DNA from: Clostridiales bacterium
Lineage (GTDB): Bacteria; Bacillota; Clostridia; Oscillospirales; CAG-272
Direction: 5' to 3'
Assembly (NCBI GenBank): GCA_004554105.1
Contig: SFNW01000044.1
Location: forward strand, 1 to 13,275
DNA length: 13,275 nt
Shown: one piece after another, positions 1 to 5,683 of the stretch
How the letters are laid out: every line of letters begins with the position of its first letter
Numbering within the stretch: position 1 is the stretch's first letter
Made by a program: the position numbers and the translations under genes
Notes under the pieces: generated by a model
Told to the model about the DNA's origin: nothing
What the model saw: only the letters and a program-made list of their open reading frames with translations
Databases searched by the model: none

Positions 1-68
1 CACTTGCAAAATGCGGTATGCAGACGCGGCGCGTGGGAATTTCTGCTTTGGCAGGGTCAAGATAAAAT

Positions 69-87
69 ACAAAATGTTACGTTTTGT
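69..87. promoter_or_regulatory. Near-perfect 19-bp palindrome, candidate operator
   Basis: ACAAAATGTTACGTTTTGT reads as an inverted repeat around the central T at 78. Eight of nine base pairs are symmetrical and only 75/81 breaks the dyad. It lies 31 bp upstream of the -35 box of the ROK regulator gene. ROK-type repressors such as NagC, Mlc and XylR bind AT-rich dyads, often near their own promoters, so autoregulation is a reasonable inference. It could instead serve a divergent gene left of the window. There is no T-run, so it is not a terminator. Confidence 0.4.
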
Positions 88-118
88 GGTAAAATGCGCC
101 GCTTTGCGCCGCGAAGCC

Positions 119-147
119 TTGACAAAATTTGCGCCGAACGGTATAAT
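119..147 (+). promoter_or_regulatory. Consensus sigma-A promoter of the ROK regulator
   Basis: A -35 box TTGACA (119-124) and a -10 box TATAAT (142-147) are separated by exactly 17 bp, a perfect match to the housekeeping consensus. The predicted start of transcription is near 154, which leaves a leader of about 22 nt containing the GAGG ribosome-binding site at 166-169. So strong a promoter on a regulator gene suggests that it is held down by repression. Confidence 0.85.
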
Positions 148-175
148 TGACACAAAGTATGCAGTGAGGCGGATT

Positions 176-1225
176 ATGGCGAAAATCACTTTAAAATCAA
201 TCAAACGTGATAACGTAAAATCGGTGCTTGAAGCGATTGCGCGTAAGAAACACATCACAAAACTCGAGATTTCCAAGGAGACCGGGCTCAGTCTCGTTAC
301 GGTCGGCAAAATTACCAATATGCTCGGCGCGGCGGGCGTGCTTGTCCACGGTAAAAATATCAATCAGACGGCGGGGCGGCGCGCCGAGGTGCTTCGCGTG
401 CGCCACGACTGGGCGATTCCCGTTTTTGACCTGTCGACCAAGTGCTTTCGGTTTTATATCACGACCTTTGACGGCGAGATCGTCGACAGAATGGAGTATA
501 CCTGCTGCGAGGAACCGCAGTACATCTCCTCCGAATTCGTCAAATTCCTGACGCTGACGCTTGAGCTCCTCAAGCGCAATTACAAAAACCACAAGCTGCC
601 CGGCGTCGGCGTCGCAATTTCGGGCGTATACGATGCGGAAAACGACCGCGTCGTTTCCACGATGATTCCCGAAATGGGCGACATCAAGCTGCTGCAAAAC
701 ATCAAAAAAATCTTTAAGAAAGCGAACATCGTCATCGACAATGCCAACCGACTTTGCGCAGAGGGACTGATCGAAGGACAGCCCGACTATGCGGACAAGT
801 GTATTACCTGCATTGCGGTAAACGACAGCATCGAATGCACGACCTGCGACCACGGCAGCTATCTGCGCGGCGCGGGCAATCTTGCGGGGCGGCTCGGCGA
901 TCTGCCCTATGTGCAGGGCGTGACCTATGCGAATTTCATTCGAGACGCGCTCTCGGTCGCGCCGATTCTCGAGCCGACGCTTGACATCATTCGCGTGGCG
1001 GCAATCGCATACGACCCCGAAGACATCTTCCTCTGCTCCGGCAAATTCGATTTTTCGCCCGCCGACGTAAAAAGACTGCAAAATTCGCTGTCCGCGTCGG
1101 TCGGCATCGGCGCAAAAGCACCGACGCTGCACGGCATTTACAACCCGCAGATGGAAGCAATGAGCGGGATTATTTCCAGAGTCATCGGGAATTGGCTTGA
1201 CGAGATGATTGTTCCGAATACATAA
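176..1225 (+). CDS. ROK-family (NagC/XylR-like) transcriptional regulator, non-kinase type
   Basis: The protein has 349 residues, a normal size for ROK repressors. An N-terminal winged helix-turn-helix (about residues 25-60, ITKLEISKETGLSLVTVGKI) is followed by a basic Gly-Arg-Arg link and a ROK sugar-kinase-like fold. Recognisable ROK landmarks are VGVAISGVYD (about 144-153), VIDNANRLCAEG (about 186-197) and GAGNLAGRLGD (about 232-242). The catalytic Asp of the usual E-N-D-A-N motif appears to be Asn189, and the Cys-x-Cys-Gly-x2-Gly-Cys zinc motif is absent, so it is probably a ligand-sensing regulator and not an enzyme. I chose the ATG at 176 because GAGG lies 6 nt upstream and the promoter ends at 147. 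The open frame upstream of it precedes the transcription start. The effector is unknown. No sugar-metabolism gene lies beside it on the right. Confidence 0.85.
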   Translation: MAKITLKSIKRDNVKSVLEAIARKKHITKLEISKETGLSLVTVGKITNMLGAAGVLVHGKNINQTAGRRAEVLRVRHDWAIPVFDLSTKCFRFYITTFDGEIVDRMEYTCCEEPQYISSEFVKFLTLTLELLKRNYKNHKLPGVGVAISGVYDAENDRVVSTMIPEMGDIKLLQNIKKIFKKANIVIDNANRLCAEGLIEGQPDYADKCITCIAVNDSIECTTCDHGSYLRGAGNLAGRLGDLPYVQGVTYANFIRDALSVAPILEPTLDIIRVAAIAYDPEDIFLCSGKFDFSPADVKRLQNSLSASVGIGAKAPTLHGIYNPQMEAMSGIISRVIGNWLDEMIVPNT

Positions 1226-1247
1226 ACCGCCGAACACGGTGCAAAAT

Positions 1248-1283
1248 AATAGACGAGGCAAAAAGACCTCGTCTATTTTTATT
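1248..1283 (+). terminator. Intrinsic terminator after the ROK gene
   Basis: An 11-bp perfect stem (1248-1258 with 1067-type partner at 1267-1277) closes a loop of about 8 nt and runs into TTTTT at 1276-1280. It sits 22 bp after the ROK stop codon and only 17 bp before the DUF1540 start, so it also lies in any leader of that gene. Confidence 0.85.
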
Positions 1284-1300
1284 GAAGGCAGGTAGAAATC

Positions 1301-1489
1301 ATGGAAAACAACACGAATGCAAACATGAGCATTGAATGCACCGTCAACCAGTGCAAGCATCACTGCACCGACAAAAACTTCTGCTCGCTTGACCGCATCA
1401 AAGTCGTAACGCACGAGGAAAACCCCACCGTTACGCAGTGCACCGACTGCCACTCCTTTGAAGTCAAGAGCAGCTGCTGCGCACAGTAA
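1301..1489 (+). CDS. DUF1540 small cysteine-rich protein
   Basis: This 62-residue protein has eight cysteines (13, 18, 22, 28, 47, 50, 59, 60). The spacing I-x-C-x4-C-x3-C-x5-C, then an Ile-x-Val strand and a C-x2-C-x2-F ending, is that of DUF1540. The family has no established function that I can name. Cysteine pairs suggest metal binding or disulfide cross-linking, and its members are common in spore-forming Clostridia, so a spore role is possible but unproven. It ends in Cys-Cys-Ala-Gln and has no signal peptide or membrane segment. The ribosome-binding site is modest (AGG about 8 nt before the ATG). No separate promoter fits between the preceding terminator and the start, so expression may rely on read-through. 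Confidence 0.85.
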   Translation: MENNTNANMSIECTVNQCKHHCTDKNFCSLDRIKVVTHEENPTVTQCTDCHSFEVKSSCCAQ

Positions 1490-1504
1490 CCGACCCCAAA
1501 ATTG

Positions 1505-1536
1505 CAAACAGGAGCGGCGCACGCCGCTCCTGTTTG
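1505..1536. terminator. Bidirectional terminator between convergent genes
   Basis: A 14-bp, GC-rich perfect stem (1505-1518 with 1523-1536) has a GCAC tetraloop. It lies between the end of the DUF1540 gene on the plus strand and the end of spoIIIAH on the minus strand. The T-tracts are weak on both sides (TGTTTGTAGTT on plus, TTTGCAATTTT on minus), so it probably serves both transcripts with moderate efficiency. Confidence 0.7.
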
Positions 1537-1539
1537 TAG

Positions 1540-2139
1540 TTATGACCGCTCTACGATCTTGACATTGGCGGGGATGGCACCCGTCTGCTCGTAGACGATT
1601 TCGTTGATTTGCGCAACCTCGTTCGGCATAAGCCCAGCGGTTTTCACGACGATATTGACCGTACTGCCGTTGACGACCGCCACGCAGTCTTCAAAGCCCT
1701 TTGCCTCGACCAGCGTTTCGATGTTTGCCTCGCTCTCAATGTCCTTGGCAATCTGCGAGATGTCCGCAAACGCCTGCTCCTTCGTTTCCTGCATCGCGTC
1801 TGCGCTGTCGACTACGGTCTGCAGAACGCCGAGCGCTTCATCGCGCGCTTTCTGTCTGCTCAAGACGGTAGCGGAGAAATACGAGTCCGCGGACGGCGTT
1901 TCCGACGCGGGCTGTCCGTCCGTCTGCCCGTCCTGTACGGCACTGCCGTAGGTGTCCTCCATATTGTTCTGCCCATAGCCGATCATGCCGACAGGGTCGC
2001 CGAAAATCCGATAGTTGACGTAGACCGCCCCGCCGATAACCAAAACCGCCAAGGCGACAATCAGATTCCGCTTGCCGATTTTGGTATAGGCTTTTTTGAA
2101 AAATTCTCCCGCTTTTTTGAATTCAATCTTATGTTTCAT
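1540..2139 (-). CDS. spoIIIAH: Stage III sporulation protein AH
   Basis: SpoIIIAH is the mother-cell protein that reaches into the intermembrane space and binds SpoIIQ from the forespore, forming the core of the feeding-tube channel needed for late forespore gene expression. The 199-residue protein has a basic cytoplasmic start, one membrane segment (about 24-41), a low-complexity Gly/Gln/Asp linker (about 50-85) and a ring-building domain (about 88-197). That domain includes the typical YFSATVLSRQKARDEAL stretch and the closing GAIPANVKIVE strand. The length is slightly below the roughly 218 residues of Bacillus subtilis. A strong GGAGG site lies 5 nt before the ATG. It is the last gene of the spoIIIA cluster, separated from spoIIIAG by 65 bp, the only sizeable gap in the operon. 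Confidence 0.95.
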   Translation of the reverse strand: MKHKIEFKKAGEFFKKAYTKIGKRNLIVALAVLVIGGAVYVNYRIFGDPVGMIGYGQNNMEDTYGSAVQDGQTDGQPASETPSADSYFSATVLSRQKARDEALGVLQTVVDSADAMQETKEQAFADISQIAKDIESEANIETLVEAKGFEDCVAVVNGSTVNIVVKTAGLMPNEVAQINEIVYEQTGAIPANVKIVERS

Positions 2140-2176
2140 AGTGCCCTCCGTACCATAAAAATTCGTTTTACAGTAA

Positions 2177-2205
2177 TATATATTGAAGTATGTGCCGCAA
2201 TATGC
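2177..2205 (-). promoter_or_regulatory. Possible internal sigma-E promoter for spoIIIAH
   Basis: On the minus strand, GCATATT (2205-2199) matches the sigma-E -35 consensus KMATATT in all seven positions and starts exactly at the spoIIIAG stop codon. After 14 bp comes AATATATA (2184-2177), which matches the -10 consensus CATACAHT in only five of eight positions. The gap before spoIIIAH is the only one in the operon large enough for a promoter. The AT-rich context makes chance matches likely. Confidence 0.3.
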
Positions 2206-2579
2206 TATCCGCGCCCCGAAACCGAAATCTTCGTGCTGGGCAGCGAAAACAGCGAGCGAATCAACTCGTGCAGGACAACCTGAATCGCGGGGTCGTCGCC
2301 GCCGTTACAGACGACGGCAACGCCGAGAATGCTCTGCCCTGTGTCCGTGCGCCCGAGAAAGGTCTCTGTTGCCGTTGTCTCATAGGTAATCATGACCTCG
2401 GCGTCCGAAACGCCTTTAACCGAATTGCAGAGCGCCGCCAGCCTTTCTTCGGTGGACAGTGCTGTCTCAACCGTTTTTTCACGCTTTCCGAGCGAGGACA
2501 GCGCAATCAGAAAAATGAGGAAAAGCAGCAGCGGGACAAACCATTTCTTCTTTGCGAGGTCGGGAAACAGACCGCTCAC
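2205..2579 (-). CDS. spoIIIAG: Stage III sporulation protein AG, compact form
   Basis: SpoIIIAG forms the large ring in the intermembrane space of the SpoIIIA-SpoIIQ channel. Here it has 124 residues, far shorter than the roughly 229 residues of B. subtilis. One membrane segment (about 13-30) is followed by a minimal ring-building fold: helix ALSTEERLAALCNSV, strand EVMITYE (61-67), strand ILGVAVVCNGG (84-94), helix IQVVLHELIRSLFSL and final strand TKISVSG. Only about 16 residues join the first two strands, where the Bacillus protein carries a long beta-rich insertion. The start is GTG at 2579, overlapping the spoIIIAF stop by 4 nt, with GGAGG about 11 nt upstream inside spoIIIAF. The stop is followed at once by the possible internal promoter. 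Identification rests on position and fold pattern. Confidence 0.88.
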   Translation of the reverse strand: MSGLFPDLAKKKWFVPLLLFLIFLIALSSLGKREKTVETALSTEERLAALCNSVKGVSDAEVMITYETTATETFLGRTDTGQSILGVAVVCNGGDDPAIQVVLHELIRSLFSLPSTKISVSGRG

Positions 2580-3040
2580 TCGAAATACACCTCCGCCTCG
2601 ATGCCGAGCCGCTCGCCGACATATTTTTTGACTTCATAGCTGCCGACAAAAAAGTCTTTTGCATCAAACACGACCGTGACCGCATCGGCATCGAACGTTT
2701 CCCGATTGATGGAAACCGTGCAGCTTTTGGGCACTGTGCCGAGAGCACTGCCGATTTCTTCGGAAAGGCTCTCCGAAAGGCGCATCTCCGCTTCGGTGCA
2801 GACGGCATTCAGCGTCTCCTCCGACAGCGAATGAAAGTAGTCTTCCCTGTCTGCCGTCGTGACCGAAATATGCAGGTCGACATTGCCGAGCGCGGCACCC
2901 GCAAGTATGAGCGCAATCAAAACACCGGTTGCCGTGCCGATGACCTTTTCCGCCGTCTTGCCGCCCGCCGTTTCGGCAAACAGGCGAAGCAGTGCGCCGA
3001 GAACGGCAATCGCCGTACAGAGAAACATCGCTTCTTTCAT
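2576..3040 (-). CDS. spoIIIAF: Stage III sporulation protein AF
   Basis: The protein has 154 residues with two N-terminal membrane segments (about 4-21 and 30-51) and a soluble domain (about 55-154) of mixed helix and strand, ending in a ring-building-like tail (YEVKKYVGERLGIEAEVYF). This is the layout of SpoIIIAF, a component of the mother-cell side of the forespore channel. Its length is somewhat below the roughly 206 residues of B. subtilis. The ATG at 3040 overlaps the spoIIIAE stop in an ATGA, and its own stop overlaps the spoIIIAG GTG, so translation of the three genes is likely coupled. Confidence 0.9.
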   Translation of the reverse strand: MKEAMFLCTAIAVLGALLRLFAETAGGKTAEKVIGTATGVLIALILAGAALGNVDLHISVTTADREDYFHSLSEETLNAVCTEAEMRLSESLSEEIGSALGTVPKSCTVSINRETFDADAVTVVFDAKDFFVGSYEVKKYVGERLGIEAEVYFE

Positions 3041-4077
3041 GTTGCCACCGCCGGCAGACAGCCGATAAAGAGTCCGATGTTGAGCATTCCCATGACAAAA
3101 ACCGAGGTGTACGCCGCAAGTGCAAAGTCAAAGGCGCACTTTACCTGCCCGAACAGACTCTTTCCGTTTTCGAGTTCCGCGCATTCGCTGAGGAAGCCGA
3201 GCAGAGACAGTAGCAAGCCCGAAAACCAGAGCTTCAACAGCACAGGACAGTACATGGCAAGCAAAAAGACGACCGAGGATAGCCCCGTCGCGTTTTTGAC
3301 GGTGACAAGACTGCCGCTCACCAGTTTCAGCGTGTCGCCAATAGTCCCGCCGACAATCGGCACGGCATTGCTGACAAGCAGGCGAAGCGTTCTTGCGCCG
3401 ATTGTATCGGTGTTTGCCGCGGCGACATTCTGACAGCCGACGACGATGAAAAAAATCGCCGTGACAAACGAAAACGCACCGAAGAGCAAGTTCCGCACAC
3501 CCTTGACGAGTGAGAGCGTTGTCGACGTCCCCGCGGCAAGTCCGATGAGCGAAAGCCCCAAAATCAGGACAAAAACAATCGGTGCAAAGCGGTTGACGAC
3601 CCATTCGGCAACAGCAAGAAAGACGCTCAAAGCGAGACTGCCCGTCCCTGCCGCAGCCACATTGCCGCCCGAAGCGGTGAGCAGTCCGATGACGGGCGCA
3701 AGCGCACCGAAAAACAGCGAAATATCCTGCATATATGCGGCGCAGTCATTGAGAGTTTCGAGAACGGCGCGAATGACGACCGCAGCGAGAAGCAGGTTTG
3801 TAAAATAGTCAACCGCCCTGTATGCGCCGATGCTTTTGACCGCACCGCGCAAGAGGCGAAACAGCAGCGCAAAGAGCAGAATCGCCGCCGCGCTCCCGAC
3901 CCAATCCGGCATTTGCAAAAGCTCGCCGAGTCCGCTTTGCACGAGCGATCCGACAGAGGAAAACAGGTCGCTTCCCTGTCCGTCTGTTTTTCGTATCGTC
4001 TCGATTAACCGCTTTGCATATTCACCGTTGACGCTTTGAGAAGCGTCGCGCATAAAGTCCGAATATGTATGTTCCAC
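3037..4077 (-). CDS. spoIIIAE: Stage III sporulation protein AE
   Basis: SpoIIIAE is the multi-spanning membrane component of the mother-cell export-like complex. This 346-residue protein has a hydrophilic start (1-58) and then about seven or eight membrane segments. Family-typical regions include APVIGLLTASGGNVAAAGTG, SNAVPIVGGTIGDTLKLVSG and KNATGLSSVVFLLAMYCPV. The start is GTG at 4077, supported by AAAGGA 9 nt upstream. An in-frame stop 24 nt further upstream rules out a longer form. The protein therefore lacks the N-terminal cleaved signal sequence present in B. subtilis SpoIIIAE (about 399 residues), and its soluble N-terminal region is shorter. It lies 13 bp after spoIIIAD. Confidence 0.93.
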   Translation of the reverse strand: MEHTYSDFMRDASQSVNGEYAKRLIETIRKTDGQGSDLFSSVGSLVQSGLGELLQMPDWVGSAAAILLFALLFRLLRGAVKSIGAYRAVDYFTNLLLAAVVIRAVLETLNDCAAYMQDISLFFGALAPVIGLLTASGGNVAAAGTGSLALSVFLAVAEWVVNRFAPIVFVLILGLSLIGLAAGTSTTLSLVKGVRNLLFGAFSFVTAIFFIVVGCQNVAAANTDTIGARTLRLLVSNAVPIVGGTIGDTLKLVSGSLVTVKNATGLSSVVFLLAMYCPVLLKLWFSGLLLSLLGFLSECAELENGKSLFGQVKCAFDFALAAYTSVFVMGMLNIGLFIGCLPAVAT

Positions 4078-4090
4078 ATCACCGCTTCCT

Positions 4091-4480
4091 TTATCTTAAA
4101 AATGTTCTTTCCGCAAGCGAAAATAAGTCGTCTAAAATCGGCTTTGCGCACAGAACCGTTTCGACCGCGCCGAGCAGTTCGACCGCGCGGGCGGCAGCAC
4201 GCTGCCCGTTTTCTTCGCAGAGCGTCGCCGCCGCCGAGGTCAACAGCGAGACACCCGCAATTTTCAGCAGCACGTCGATATGCGCCGTGCCTTCTGAAAT
4301 GCCGAGCGAGGACTGCAAAACCCCGATAAGCTCGCCGAGCCGCAGGGCGGCGTAAGCAAAGACCGAAAGATACAACAGTGCCGAAATCACGCTTGCCAAT
4401 TCTTTTTCCCGCTTGGCAATCGGCAGCAGCAGCGCGGAGGCAATCGCCGCAAGCGCGCAAACGCTCGTGAAGTCGGTCAT
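4091..4480 (-). CDS. spoIIIAD: Stage III sporulation protein AD
   Basis: This 129-residue membrane protein has the length of SpoIIIAD in B. subtilis (about 133) and its features: two leading membrane helices (about 3-20 and 29-47) separated by KREKE, a middle helix with the conserved HIDVLLKIAGVSLLT region (about 67-81), then AATLCEENGQRAAARAVELLGAVE and a final LDDLF helix. It acts with SpoIIIAC and SpoIIIAE in the mother-cell membrane. The ATG at 4480 overlaps the spoIIIAC stop (ATATGA) and has no Shine-Dalgarno site of its own, which points to translational coupling. Confidence 0.93.
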   Translation of the reverse strand: MTDFTSVCALAAIASALLLPIAKREKELASVISALLYLSVFAYAALRLGELIGVLQSSLGISEGTAHIDVLLKIAGVSLLTSAAATLCEENGQRAAARAVELLGAVETVLCAKPILDDLFSLAERTFLR

Positions 4481-4671
4481 ATACCGAAAATAAAGCGTAT
4501 TTTTTCAAACAGTTCGGACAGCTTATCCACCAGCATCAGAAGCACCGCCACAATGCCCGCCACCGACACCAGCATCGACTGCTCTTTCCGATCCGCTTTA
4601 TCCAATACCAGCCCCGAAAACATCACGATAATGCCGACGCCGATTACCTTGTACACAAGCGATATATCCAT
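4477..4671 (-). CDS. spoIIIAC: Stage III sporulation protein AC
   Basis: A 64-residue protein (B. subtilis about 68) with two membrane helices (about 5-23 and 32-52). They are joined by the conserved DKADRKEQSMLVSVAGIV loop typical of SpoIIIAC, a small subunit of the mother-cell channel complex. A GAGG site sits 5 nt before the ATG. It is the first gene of the operon here. In the canonical cluster it would be preceded by spoIIIAA and spoIIIAB, but the next gene upstream is pdaA, which ends with its own terminator 61 bp away. A candidate sigma-E promoter fills the gap. Confidence 0.95.
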   Translation of the reverse strand: MDISLVYKVIGVGIIVMFSGLVLDKADRKEQSMLVSVAGIVAVLLMLVDKLSELFEKIRFIFGI

Positions 4672-4703
4672 CTTTTCCTCAACTCACGTTTCGCTTTTAC
4701 TAA

Positions 4704-4732
4704 TATCTATGAGGCTTGTCTTTCCCTTATGC
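4704..4732 (-). promoter_or_regulatory. Candidate sigma-E promoter of the spoIIIAC-AH operon
   Basis: On the minus strand, GCATAAG (4732-4726) resembles the sigma-E -35 consensus KMATATT in five of seven positions. After 14 bp comes CATAGATA (4711-4704), which matches CATACAHT in six of eight. The spacing is right, transcription would begin about 26 nt before spoIIIAC, and sigma-E drives spoIIIA in known sporulators. The -35 overlaps the edge of the pdaA terminator T-run. Confidence 0.5.
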
Positions 4733-4776
4733 AAAAAAACACCGCCGAAATCGGGTTTTACCCGAAATCGGCGGTG
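4732..4776 (-). terminator. Intrinsic terminator of pdaA
   Basis: A long stem (4740-4755 with 4761-4776) with a central two-base A/A mismatch and a short TTTTA-type loop is followed on the minus strand by seven T residues (4739-4733). It starts 8 bp after the pdaA stop codon and separates pdaA from the spoIIIAC operon. Confidence 0.85.
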
Positions 4777-4783
4777 AACACGG

Positions 4784-5560
4784 TTACAGCTCGTCAAGTG
4801 TACCGAAGCGATACCCCTGCTCTTTCCAATCATCGATAAGTTGCCCTAAAATATCCGCGTTGGTTTTCGAGGTGGGGTGCAGGAGAAGGATTTCGCCGTT
4901 GTGCGTGCCGTCAAGTAATTTCTTTCTGGCTATTTCCGCGCTCATCTGCGCGTTGTTGTCCCAATCGGCGTATGCAAAACTCCAAAGAATCGTTTTGTAG
5001 CCCATTTCTTCGAGAATCTTCAGGTTATCTTCGCTGAGTCTCCCCTCGGGCGGTCGGTAAAATTTTTGCATTTCAAAGCCGGTCTTCTCGCGGAAAAGCG
5101 CCTCGAGACCGTACAGTTCCTTCTCAAATGCGGCGCGGTCAGTGACTGCCGCCATGTTTTTGTGCGACATCGTGTGATTGCACACAAGATGCCCTTCATT
5201 GACCATTCGCTTGACTAAATCGGTGTTTGCCTCGACCAAGTGACGGAGGACGAAGAACGCCGCAGGGACGCCTTTTTCTCTCAATGTGTCGAGTATACGC
5301 TCGATATTCCCGTTTTCGTATCCGGCGTCAAACGTCAGATAGATGACCTTGTCATCAGAGTCGTCTCCGTGCTTTTTGTCCACATAGTAACAGCTGTAGC
5401 CGTTGATAAACGACTGCGCTGCGTCAAGCGTAGGCTGCTTATGCTCGTAGTTCTTTTTGAAATACCAGCTGAGTTCGCCCGCGGCGCCGGCGGGGGCTGC
5501 AGTCTGTACAAAAAGAACGAAAAGGAGCGTCGGCAAAAGAATGAATTGTTTTAGTTTCAT
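4784..5560 (-). CDS. pdaA: PdaA-type polysaccharide deacetylase (muramic-delta-lactam synthesis)
   Basis: PdaA removes the N-acetyl group from muramic acid during spore cortex assembly, after which the delta-lactam forms. That mark is needed by germination enzymes. The 258-residue protein starts with a signal peptide or membrane anchor (1-27, ending AAPAGAAG) and then a NodB-homology domain. Visible motifs are TFDAGYENGN with catalytic-base Asp78, metal-binding H-T-x2-S-H (His129, His133), RPPEGR (169-174) and LLLHPTS with His228. TFDxGYENG is the hallmark of the PdaA branch as against chitooligosaccharide deacetylases. I chose the ATG at 5560 over an in-frame ATG 66 nt upstream because it begins a clean signal peptide and has an AAGGGA site 9 nt upstream. 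In B. subtilis pdaA is under sigma-G. I found no convincing sigma-G promoter here, only an 11-bp palindrome at 5586-5596. Confidence 0.9.
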   Translation of the reverse strand: MKLKQFILLPTLLFVLFVQTAAPAGAAGELSWYFKKNYEHKQPTLDAAQSFINGYSCYYVDKKHGDDSDDKVIYLTFDAGYENGNIERILDTLREKGVPAAFFVLRHLVEANTDLVKRMVNEGHLVCNHTMSHKNMAAVTDRAAFEKELYGLEALFREKTGFEMQKFYRPPEGRLSEDNLKILEEMGYKTILWSFAYADWDNNAQMSAEIARKKLLDGTHNGEILLLHPTSKTNADILGQLIDDWKEQGYRFGTLDEL

Positions 5561-5650
5561 GCTTGAATTTCCCTTGAAACCGTTTGTGACTGTCACGGTA
5601 TTATTGTTTCCCGCGCGTCGCCGCATAACCCCATTAAAATCTGCAAGGCA

Positions 5651-5683
5651 AGAAAAAGGCTGCCACGCGGCAGCCTTTTTTCA
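5651..5683. terminator. Terminator at the end of the pcrA operon
   Basis: A 12-bp stem (AAAAAGGCTGCC with GGCAGCCTTTTT, 5653-5664 and 5669-5680) with an ACGC loop. On the minus strand it follows the stop of the last operon gene at 5684 by only a few bases and gives a run of five T residues. The A-tract on the other side makes it potentially bidirectional, but no plus-strand gene precedes it. Confidence 0.85.

Noticed and set aside
88..140. Three copies of a TGCGCCG-like string near the ROK promoter
   Set aside because: The copies are short, irregularly spaced and in keeping with the GC-rich base composition, so I could not support a regulatory role.
11..175. An N-terminal extension of the ROK protein from 11
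   Set aside because: The promoter at 119-147 and ribosome-binding site at 166-169 lie inside it, and the translated extension has no regulator-like sequence.
197..1522. A 441-residue minus-strand open frame opposite the ROK and DUF1540 genes
   Set aside because: It runs antisense through two recognised genes and two terminator hairpins, so it is not a real gene.
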